Source of the DNA: Gemmatimonadaceae bacterium | GTDB taxonomy: Bacteria > Gemmatimonadota > Gemmatimonadetes > Gemmatimonadales > Gemmatimonadaceae | Reading direction: 5' to 3' | DNA length: 5,044 bases | Assembly: GCA_025936015.1 (NCBI GenBank) | Contig: JAICUE010000242.1 | Coordinates: 1-5,044 of the forward strand | Part shown: positions 1 to 4,679 of the stretch, piece by piece | Position numbering within the stretch: the first letter of the stretch is position 1 | Layout of the letters: every line of letters starts with the position of its first letter | The notes under the pieces: generated by a model | Database searches by the model: none | Seen by the model: only the letters and a program-made list of their open reading frames with translations | What the model was told of the DNA's origin: nothing | Program-made: the position numbers and the translations under genes

Positions 1-23
1 AAACACACGGGCAGTCCCGCGTG

Positions 24-29
24 TATACG
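24..29 (+). promoter_or_regulatory. Possible -10 element upstream of the htrA-like gene
   Basis: TATACG matches TATAAT at four of six positions and lies about 30 bases before ATG 61. A -35 partner would fall at the very edge of the window, where AACACA at 2-7 matches only three of six bases with a 16-base spacer. If used, transcription would start near base 36 and give a leader of about 25 bases with no Shine-Dalgarno. The evidence is weak because the true upstream region is missing. Confidence 0.22.
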
Positions 30-60
30 GGTTACAGCTCACACATCGGTGCAACGTCGT

Positions 61-1590
61 ATGGCATCTTCAATCTCGCGGACCCGCTTCGGCGCAGCCG
101 TCGCGGGCGCATTCCTCGGTGGTCTTCTCATCGCGTCCGCATTCGATTGGACGCACGTCGGATTCGCGCAGCAGTCGAACGGTTCGAAGCCTCCGGCACA
201 GGAGGTGAAGTCGCTCGCTGACGCGAGCAACGCCTTCGTCGCGATCTCCGAACACGTCACGCCGTCGGTCGTCTCGATCCAGGTCGAGAGCACGCAAAAG
301 CCGCGATCATTGCGAGGGCGCAACGTGCCGCCGGGACTGGACGACTTTTTCAAGCAGTTCGACGCGCCGCAGCGCGCCGAACCAGTCGAGGCGAGCGGTT
401 CCGGCTTCATCGTCTCGAAGGACGGCTACATCCTCACCAACAACCACGTCGTCGCCGACGCGGATCGAGTCACGGTCAAGCTCACCGACGGTCGCGAGTT
501 CACCGCGAAAGTCGTCGGAACCGATCCGACGACTGACGTTGCGGTCATCAAGATCGACGCGACCAACCTGCCGACCGCGTCGCTCGGCGACGACAACCTG
601 GCGCGCGTCGGCGAGTGGGTGCTGGCGATCGGCAACCCCCTCGGTCTGGACTTCACCGTGACCGCCGGAATCGTCAGCGCGAAGGGGCGCGCGGTGCGCG
701 GGCTCCTTCCGAGCCAGTACGCGATCTCGGATTTCATCCAGACCGATGCGGCGATCAATCCGGGCAACTCGGGGGGGCCGCTGGTCAACAGTCGCGGTGA
801 AGTGATCGGCATCAACAGCGCGATCGCGAGCACGACCGGCTATTACTCGGGCTACGGCTTCGCGATTCCGATCACGCTCGCGAAGGACGTGATGGACGAC
901 CTGATCAAGTACGGCAAGGTCCGCCGCGCAGCGTTAGGCGTCTCGATCCAGGACGTCGACGCCGAAGATGCCCGCGCGGCCGGCCTGAGCTCGATCGCCG
1001 GCGTGAAGGTCGGCGGTTTCTCCGGCGACGACTCGCCGTCGCGCAAAGCGGGGATCGAACCCGGCGACGTGATCGTGTCGCTCGACGGCCACGAGGTCGA
1101 TCGCGTCAGCACGCTGCAGCGGCTCGTCCGCGCAGCCGGTCCGGGCCAGACCGTCAACGTCGGAGTCGTCCGATTCGGGACGAAGAAGACCTTCCCGGTG
1201 AAGCTGGTCGCGGTGCCGGACGACGAGGCGGTCGCCACGCGCGGTGGGGTCAGCAACAACGGCACCCCGGAACCGGTCAGCTACGACAAGCTCGGCGTGG
1301 CGGTGGCGCCGATCCCGCAGGAGCTCGCCCAGAGGTCAGAGCTGGGGGACCAGTTCCGGCGTGGACTGCTCGTGACTGACGTGAACACCAACGGGCCGGC
1401 GTTTCACAAGCTGATCGAGGAACGCGACATCATCGTCGAGGTACTGAATCCACAGCCCCGTCACGCGGTGACGTCGCAGAGTGATCTCGACAAGACGATC
1501 AACAGCCTGAAGAGCGGGCAGTACGTGACGCTTCTCATCTACAACATCGACGCGCAGGCGACGCGGGTCGAGAGTCTTCGCGTGCAGTAG
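61..1590 (+). CDS. HtrA/DegP-family periplasmic serine endoprotease (trypsin-like domain plus two PDZ domains)
   Basis: The product is probably an envelope serine protease that degrades or holds misfolded periplasmic and outer-membrane proteins. Counting from ATG 61 (509 residues), a basic N-terminus and hydrophobic stretch (about 8-28) form a signal peptide or anchor; cleavage after GFA (about 36) is plausible. The protease domain spans about 55-285, with the triad His129 (TNNHVV), Asp159 (TTDVAVIKI) and Ser237 in GNSGGP; the S1-side YGFAIP follows. PDZ1 is about 288-385 (binding loop AALGVSI, later GIEPGDVI) and PDZ2 about 408-503 (KLGVAVA). The protein has no cysteine, so it lacks the disulphide loop of E. 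coli DegP. Length suits DegP/DegQ. Start: ATG 61 sits just before the signal peptide; in-frame GTG 49 would add four residues. Neither has a clear Shine-Dalgarno, and the frame has no stop back to base 1, so an earlier start outside the window cannot be excluded. DegP, DegQ and MucD cannot be told apart here. Confidence 0.95.
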   Translation: MASSISRTRFGAAVAGAFLGGLLIASAFDWTHVGFAQQSNGSKPPAQEVKSLADASNAFVAISEHVTPSVVSIQVESTQKPRSLRGRNVPPGLDDFFKQFDAPQRAEPVEASGSGFIVSKDGYILTNNHVVADADRVTVKLTDGREFTAKVVGTDPTTDVAVIKIDATNLPTASLGDDNLARVGEWVLAIGNPLGLDFTVTAGIVSAKGRAVRGLLPSQYAISDFIQTDAAINPGNSGGPLVNSRGEVIGINSAIASTTGYYSGYGFAIPITLAKDVMDDLIKYGKVRRAALGVSIQDVDAEDARAAGLSSIAGVKVGGFSGDDSPSRKAGIEPGDVIVSLDGHEVDRVSTLQRLVRAAGPGQTVNVGVVRFGTKKTFPVKLVAVPDDEAVATRGGVSNNGTPEPVSYDKLGVAVAPIPQELAQRSELGDQFRRGLLVTDVNTNGPAFHKLIEERDIIVEVLNPQPRHAVTSQSDLDKTINSLKSGQYVTLLIYNIDAQATRVESLRVQ

Positions 1591-1599
1591 CGGCAGGCA

Positions 1600-1654
1600 T
1601 CCATGGACGTGAGAGGGGCCGGGCACAACGCCCGGCCCCTCTCACGTTCATGGA
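1600..1654 (+). terminator. Long GC-rich hairpin after the htrA-like stop, without U-tract
   Basis: The left arm at 1600-1624 pairs base for base with the right arm at 1630-1654 around the five-base loop ACAAC (1625-1629). This makes 25 pairs, of which only G1606-T1648 is a wobble. It begins nine bases after the protease stop codon and lies before the tRNA, the usual place for a transcription terminator. The bases after it (CACGTACTGG) contain no run of T, so it is not a canonical intrinsic terminator. It may be a U-less terminator, a Rho-assisted site, or a 3' end that blocks exonucleases. The structure is certain from sequence; its role is inferred. Confidence 0.75.
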
Positions 1655-1682
1655 CACGTACTGGAGCGAATCGGCGAGTCGC

Positions 1683-1688
1683 GATACT
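1683..1688 (+). promoter_or_regulatory. Possible -10 element of the tRNA-Leu promoter
   Basis: GATACT matches TATAAT at four of six positions and ends ten bases before the mature tRNA 5' end. That would give a transcript start near 1695 and a leader of only a few bases for RNase P to remove. The -35 region is poor: CTGGAG at 1661-1666 matches TTGACA at only two positions with a 16-base spacer. Read-through from the htrA-like gene, if its hairpin is not a terminator, is the alternative. Confidence 0.35.
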
Positions 1689-1698
1689 CTTCGGACAC

Positions 1699-1780
1699 GC
1701 GAGCGTGGCGGAACTGGTAGACGCGCCAGCCTTAGGAGCTGGTAGGGCAACCTGTCCGGGTTCGAGTCCCGGCGCTCGCA
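1699..1780 (+). tRNA. tRNA-Leu, anticodon UAG
   Basis: This is a complete class II leucine tRNA reading CUN codons, chiefly CUA. The acceptor arm GCGAGCG (1699-1705) pairs with CGCTCGC (1773-1779), and discriminator A1780 is as expected for leucine. The D-arm region runs from about 1706 to 1725. The anticodon stem CCAGC/GCTGG (1726-1730, 1738-1742) encloses loop CTTAGGA with anticodon TAG at 1733-1735. The variable arm is 1743-1755, with a short AGG/CCT stem, which is the extra arm expected of tRNA-Leu. The T-arm is CCGGG/CCCGG with loop TTCGAGT (1756-1772). The 3' CCA is not encoded (CTG follows), so it must be added by nucleotidyltransferase. No introns or mismatches are seen. No integrase or repeated 3' tRNA end nearby suggests use as an integration site. 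Confidence 0.97.
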
Positions 1781-1845
1781 CTGCATCGTCCGATCGCTGC
1801 CGCCGCTCCTTAGTCAGCGAGCGTTAGTCGACGCTGAACGCGCAA

Positions 1846-2394
1846 TCAGAACGCGAAGCCGATCGAGATCCGCGCCGTGGGATACGCGAGGTTCGCGGTG
1901 CCAATGTCGTCCGCATTCGCGAAGATTTTCTTCGCGCCGACGCCGAGTCCGACGTAGAAGGTTTTCGATGCGCCGAGCAGCCAGTTGTAGTCGAGCGCCA
2001 CGCCGATGGTCGGTCCGTGAGCGGTGCTCTTCGAGCTGCTGCCGAACGTGTCGGTGGTTTCGTTGTCGCTGATTGACGTGTAGCCGACCTGGCCGCCGAA
2101 CGAGAACCCCTGGAACGGATGTGCCTCGGGGTAGTAGCGCAGCTTGATGTCGCCGGACGAGTACTTCACTTCGCTCCCGTCGGTGTCGTCGCTCCAGTAG
2201 CTGCCGCCGATGCCGAACGTGACGGTCGGCGCGAGGGCGTGCTCGTACTCGACAGCGTAGACGCCGAACACGGCCGACAGTGGCTGGATCGAGAGCACGC
2301 TCGTTTTCGGCGTGACGACTGACTGCGCGCCGGCCGTCGCCGCGAGGGCGAGGGACAGCGTTGCGGCGACGGCGACCAGCGGGGCGAGACGCAT
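1846..2394 (-). CDS. Small outer-membrane beta-barrel protein of unknown function (DUF3575-like appearance)
   Basis: This 182-residue protein runs on the minus strand and is convergent with the tRNA. Residues 1-23 form a clear signal peptide (MRLAPL, alanine/leucine-rich core, cleavage after AGA at about 23). The mature part of about 159 residues has alternating hydrophobic and polar segments rich in Gly, Tyr and Phe (about 33-55, 57-68, 77-89, 94-109, 124-141, 145-158 and 170-182), enough for roughly eight strands. It ends in ARISIGFAF; a C-terminal aromatic residue is the usual signal for barrel insertion by the BAM complex. It has no cysteine. The wording recalls DUF3575-type barrel proteins, but I could not check this and assign no substrate or pore role. 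The ATG at 2394 is supported by GGAG seven bases upstream and by the signal peptide. The frame remains open far upstream, but that part is antisense to tig and is discounted. Confidence 0.85.
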   Translation of the reverse strand: MRLAPLVAVAATLSLALAATAGAQSVVTPKTSVLSIQPLSAVFGVYAVEYEHALAPTVTFGIGGSYWSDDTDGSEVKYSSGDIKLRYYPEAHPFQGFSFGGQVGYTSISDNETTDTFGSSSKSTAHGPTIGVALDYNWLLGASKTFYVGLGVGAKKIFANADDIGTANLAYPTARISIGFAF

Positions 2395-2401
2395 TGGAGT
2401 T

Positions 2402-2405
2402 CTCC
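2402..2405 (-). promoter_or_regulatory. Shine-Dalgarno (GGAG) of the beta-barrel gene
   Basis: On the minus strand GGAG lies seven bases before the ATG at 2394, which fixes this as the start within a much longer open frame. It is the best-placed Shine-Dalgarno in the window. It can pair with CTCC between it and the start codon (see findings). Confidence 0.6.
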
Positions 2406-2511
2406 GATGTGAGCGCTGAGGTGCGGCTGAATCAGCGTGAATGGTGAGCGCAGCTGGATGATGACTTCCGAGTCGCGCCGCGGTTTCACCTCGGGGCCGC
2501 GAGCCCAGACC

Positions 2512-2530
2512 CTCGGAGCGCGTCTCCGAG
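2512..2530. repeat. Perfect 7-bp inverted repeat in the divergent control region
   Basis: CTCGGAG (2512-2518) and CTCCGAG (2524-2530) are exact reverse complements around the five-base spacer CGCGT. They lie between the minus-strand barrel gene (start 2394) and plus-strand tig (start 2621), upstream of both. This is a possible operator for a dimeric regulator or a leader hairpin. No regulator gene lies in the window to support either, and GC-rich DNA yields such repeats by chance. Confidence 0.4.
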
Positions 2531-2568
2531 CCCTGCCATCGTCGCCTACACCCCCCTTGTACCGCCGT

Positions 2569-2574
2569 TATCTT
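2569..2574 (+). promoter_or_regulatory. Possible -10 element of the tig promoter
   Basis: TATCTT matches TATAAT at four of six positions and is the most AT-rich spot in the tig upstream region. CCTACA at 2545-2550 could serve as a weak -35 (three of six) with an 18-base spacer. Transcription would then start near 2581, giving a leader of about 40 bases. It would drive tig and probably clpP and clpX. The sigma-factor consensus of this organism is not known to me, so this is tentative. Confidence 0.3.
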
Positions 2575-2620
2575 TAGAGGAGTGGGTCGAGCGCCCTGCG
2601 TACGACAATCTCCTGGTACC

Positions 2621-3859
2621 ATGGAAATACAGATCAAGACGAAAAAGAGCGAGGGGCTCGAGCGGCTTCTCGAAGTGTCGGTCCCGGTCGAGACCGTGCG
2701 CGACGCTGAGGACAAGGCGGCGCGGAAGTACGCGACACAGGCTCGCCTCCCCGGCTTCCGTCCGGGCAAGGCGCCAGCCGCGATCGTGCGCAAGAAGTTC
2801 GGCGAGGCGATTCGCCAGGCCGCGCTCGAGACGCTCGTGCAGGACGCGTTCAAGGAAGTGATGGAGCGCGAGAAGCTGCAGCCCGCGTCGCAGCCACACG
2901 TGCACGATCTCCATTTCCACGAGGGGAAGCCGCTCACCTTTGAGCTGCACGTCGAAGTACGCCCTGAAGTGAAGCTCGAGCGCACCAGCGGCTTCCGCGT
3001 GAAGCGGCCGGCGCAGCAGGTCGGCGAGACGCAGCTGCAGGAACAGCTCGACGCACTGCGCGACCAACGCGCAACGTGGGCTCCCGTCGACGACAAACCG
3101 ATGCCCGGCGACCAGGTCACGGTGAACCTCGCGACCGCTGAAGACGGCGCGGCGATGAGCGAAGGCAAGGAATATCGGCTCGTGATCGGGGAGGGACAGG
3201 CGATCCCGGCGATCGAAGAGCTGATTCTCGAAGCGAAGCCGGGACAGACGATCGAGCGTCCGGTGAAGTGGCCCGAGGATTTCCCCGATGAAGCTCAGCG
3301 CGGAAAGACGAAGCCGGTCCGTGTCGAGCTGCTCGACGTGAAGCGCAAGTCGCTCCCCGCCCTCGACGACGCATTCGCGCGTGACGTCGGCGACTTCGAC
3401 TCGCTCGACGCACTCAAGACCGCCGTGAAGGCGGATCTCGAGTCGCACGCCGAGCGCGACTCCGAATCACAGCTCCGCCAGCAGCTGCTCGACGAGGTCA
3501 TCTCGGCGAATCCGTTCGACGTGCCGGAAGGCTGGGTCGCCGAGCTGAGTGAGGCGTACCTGAAGCAGTTCCAAGTACCGGAAGAGGAGCGGCCGCGCTT
3601 CGCCCAGGAGTTCCGTCCGGTTGCGGAGCGTCAGGTGCGCCGTGATCTCGTCATCGAGACGATCGCGGAGAAGGAAGGGCTGACAGCGACCGAAGCCGAC
3701 ATCGACGACCGGGTCGCCGACGTCGCCTCGAAGCGGGGCGCGAATCCGTCGGAGGTCTACGCGTCGCTGCAGAAGGCGGGGCGACTGCGCGAGATCGAGC
3801 GAAGCATCACCGAGGAAAAGGTGTTCACGTGGTTGAAGGAGCGGAACACGGTCGAGTAG
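2621..3859 (+). CDS. tig: Trigger factor, ribosome-associated chaperone
   Basis: Trigger factor docks at the ribosomal exit tunnel and shields nascent chains in the cytosol. The 412-residue product has the family order: ribosome-binding domain (about 1-145) with the signature GFRPGK at 45-50 that contacts the large subunit; an FKBP-type prolyl-isomerase-like domain (about 155-245); and the helical chaperone arm (about 246-412), including the conserved NPFDVPEGWV at 297-306. Length is near the usual 410-450. The isomerase domain looks degenerate: the expected FxG is replaced by NLAT (169-172), and the aromatic of the usual IPGFE by Ile198 in IPAIE. Loss of isomerase activity is therefore inferred. 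No cysteine is present. ATG 2621 fits the family N-terminus (MEIQIKTKKSEGLERLLEV); GTG 2582 in frame would add 13 unconserved residues. No Shine-Dalgarno precedes ATG. It is followed after 45 bases by clpP, presumably in one operon. Confidence 0.97.
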   Translation: MEIQIKTKKSEGLERLLEVSVPVETVRDAEDKAARKYATQARLPGFRPGKAPAAIVRKKFGEAIRQAALETLVQDAFKEVMEREKLQPASQPHVHDLHFHEGKPLTFELHVEVRPEVKLERTSGFRVKRPAQQVGETQLQEQLDALRDQRATWAPVDDKPMPGDQVTVNLATAEDGAAMSEGKEYRLVIGEGQAIPAIEELILEAKPGQTIERPVKWPEDFPDEAQRGKTKPVRVELLDVKRKSLPALDDAFARDVGDFDSLDALKTAVKADLESHAERDSESQLRQQLLDEVISANPFDVPEGWVAELSEAYLKQFQVPEEERPRFAQEFRPVAERQVRRDLVIETIAEKEGLTATEADIDDRVADVASKRGANPSEVYASLQKAGRLREIERSITEEKVFTWLKERNTVE

Positions 3860-3898
3860 CCGCGTCACCGCCTAACGCACGCAACGCAGAACCACCAC

Positions 3899-3902
3899 AG
3901 GA
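3899..3902 (+). promoter_or_regulatory. Shine-Dalgarno-like AGGA before clpP that leaves the start ambiguous
   Basis: AGGA lies two bases before ATG 3905, which is too close, and eleven bases before in-frame ATG 3914, which is somewhat far. Neither start has ideal spacing. The second would give a ClpP beginning MATIYPPY. Only a protein N-terminus would decide. Confidence 0.35.
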
Positions 3903-3904
3903 CG

Positions 3905-4531
3905 ATGAACGAAATGGCAACGATCTATCCGCCGTATGTGATCGAACGCTCGAGCCGTGGCGAGCGCACGTACGACATCTTCTCGCGGCTCCTGATGGAC
4001 CGCATCATCTTCCTCGGGACGCCGATCAACGACGACGTCGCGAACATCATCATCGCCCAGCTGCTCTACCTGCAGGCGGACAACCCGGATCGCGACATCC
4101 ACCTGTACATCAACTCACCCGGCGGCAGCGTCTCCGCCGGGCTCGCGATCTACGACACGATGCAGTTCCTGAAGAGCCCGGTGAACACGATCTGCATGGG
4201 ACTCGCGGCGAGCATGGGCGCGTTCCTGCTCGCTGCCGGCCGCAAGGGAAAGCGCCTCGCGCTGCCGCATTCGCGCATCATGATTCACCAGCCGTCAGGC
4301 GGCGCGCAGGGCACCGCGGCCGACATCGAGATCCAGGCAAAGGAGATTCTCTATCTCCGCCACCAGATGAACGAGCTGATGTCGAAGCACACCGGGCAGC
4401 CGGTGGACCAGATCGAGCGGGACATCGTGCGGGACAAGTTCATGAGCGCTCCGGAAGCAGTCGCATACGGGCTGATCGACCAGGTCATAACGCACCGCGG
4501 CGAGATCCCCGCGGAGCCGGAAAAGAAGTAG
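3905..4531 (+). CDS. clpP: ATP-dependent Clp protease proteolytic subunit ClpP
   Basis: ClpP is the serine peptidase that forms a double heptameric ring and degrades proteins unfolded by ClpX or ClpA/ClpC. The 208-residue product has the complete triad: Ser103 in GLAASMGAF, His128 in MIHQP, and Asp177 in RDKFM. These line up with E. coli Ser97, His122 and Asp171 at a constant offset of six. The N-terminal SSRGERTYDIFSRLL, which contributes to the axial pore region, and the oxyanion-side SPGGSVSAG (71-79) are also typical. Length is normal (about 195-210). The N-terminus is short; ClpP often removes a few residues by self-processing. An alternative ATG at 3914 gives 205 residues. The gene follows tig by 45 bases with no terminator-like structure and precedes clpX by 148 bases, the widely conserved tig-clpP-clpX order. 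Confidence 0.98.
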   Translation: MNEMATIYPPYVIERSSRGERTYDIFSRLLMDRIIFLGTPINDDVANIIIAQLLYLQADNPDRDIHLYINSPGGSVSAGLAIYDTMQFLKSPVNTICMGLAASMGAFLLAAGRKGKRLALPHSRIMIHQPSGGAQGTAADIEIQAKEILYLRHQMNELMSKHTGQPVDQIERDIVRDKFMSAPEAVAYGLIDQVITHRGEIPAEPEKK

Positions 4532-4547
4532 GGCCGCACATTGTCAA

Positions 4548-4587
4548 TGGCGCGGGCATGTGAAAGATTTCACGATGCCCGCCGCCA
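4548..4587 (+). terminator. Imperfect long stem-loop 16 bases after clpP
   Basis: Eighteen pairs can form: 4548-4551 with 4584-4587, 4552-4559 with 4575-4582, and 4560-4565 with 4568-4573. The only interruptions are single-base bulges at C4583 and G4574, with a tiny apical loop (in practice four bases, AGAT). It lies directly after the clpP stop and is followed by AAATGATGTTGC, with no T-run. It may attenuate transcription into clpX or mark an RNA processing or stability point. A classical intrinsic terminator is not shown. The pairing is seen in the sequence; the function is inferred. Confidence 0.5.
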
Positions 4588-4598
4588 AATGATGTTGC

Positions 4599-4627
4599 TT
4601 GACCGCTTCGGCGGCGTCTGTTAGTTC
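4599..4627 (+). promoter_or_regulatory. Candidate clpX promoter in the clpP-clpX spacer
   Basis: TTGACC at 4599-4604 matches the -35 consensus TTGACA at five of six bases. Seventeen bases later TAGTTC (4622-4627) is a poor -10 (two of six), but it has TG at 4619-4620 in the extended -10 position. The 148-base gap between clpP and clpX would allow a private clpX promoter. The spacer of this candidate contains a C(TTCG)G hairpin. Evidence is modest. Confidence 0.3.
4603..4614 (+). other. UUCG tetraloop hairpin in the clpP-clpX spacer
   Basis: CCGC (4603-4606) pairs with GCGG (4611-4614) around TTCG, giving the especially stable C(UUCG)G tetraloop in RNA. Two outer pairs (GA 4601-4602 with TC 4617-4618) can add to it across a two-base bulge. 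The following TGTTAGTTCT is only moderately U-rich, so termination here is possible but unproven. Confidence 0.45.
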
Positions 4628-4629
4628 TC

Positions 4630-4656
4630 GTGGGGCTGTCGCTGCCGGCGCCCCAC
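4630..4656 (+). other. 7-bp stem-loop in the clpX leader
   Basis: GTGGGGC (4630-4636) pairs perfectly with GCCCCAC (4650-4656) across a 13-base loop. It ends 23 bases before the clpX ATG, so it would lie in the clpX leader and could influence translation or terminate upstream transcripts. A pyrimidine-rich stretch (TGCTTCCCCCGTTTCC) follows and no Shine-Dalgarno is visible. Confidence 0.4.
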
Positions 4657-4679
4657 TGCTTCCCCCGTTTCCGAGCGCC

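Noticed and set aside
1814..1841. Small overlapping inverted repeats (TCAGCG/CGCTGA; AGCGT/ACGCT; GCGTT/AACGC) between the convergent tRNA and barrel gene.
   Set aside because: The stems are only 5-6 bp, compete with each other and have no T-run, so I do not call a terminator, although the location would suit one.
1699..1845. The tRNA-Leu 3' end as a possible attachment site for an integrated element.
   Set aside because: No integrase, no repeated tRNA 3' segment and no foreign-looking genes follow in the window.
2395..3168. The barrel-gene frame stays open for 258 more codons upstream, giving an apparent 440-residue minus-strand protein overlapping tig.
   Set aside because: The extension is antisense to a clear trigger factor gene, is rich in Ser/Arg with no recognisable motif, and would place the signal peptide in mid-protein. 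GC-rich DNA keeps such frames open.
2546..3448. A 300-codon minus-strand frame opposite tig.
   Set aside because: It is an antisense shadow of a well-supported gene, without a ribosome binding site or recognisable domain.
933..3878. GCGTTAGGCG within the htrA-like gene and its reverse complement CGCCTAACGC between tig and clpP, recalling integron attC core words.
   Set aside because: A single 10-base match is not unusual in several kilobases of GC-rich DNA; there is no integrase and no paired attC structure.
4542..4547. A perfect minus-strand TTGACA (-35) just after clpP.
   Set aside because: No -10-like hexamer lies 16-18 bases downstream on that strand, and no minus-strand gene follows.
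3829..4563. A 244-codon plus-strand frame overlapping the end of tig and all of clpP.
   Set aside because: It is a shifted frame over clpP with Arg/His/Pro-rich, low-quality composition and no motif; clpP in its own frame has all catalytic residues.
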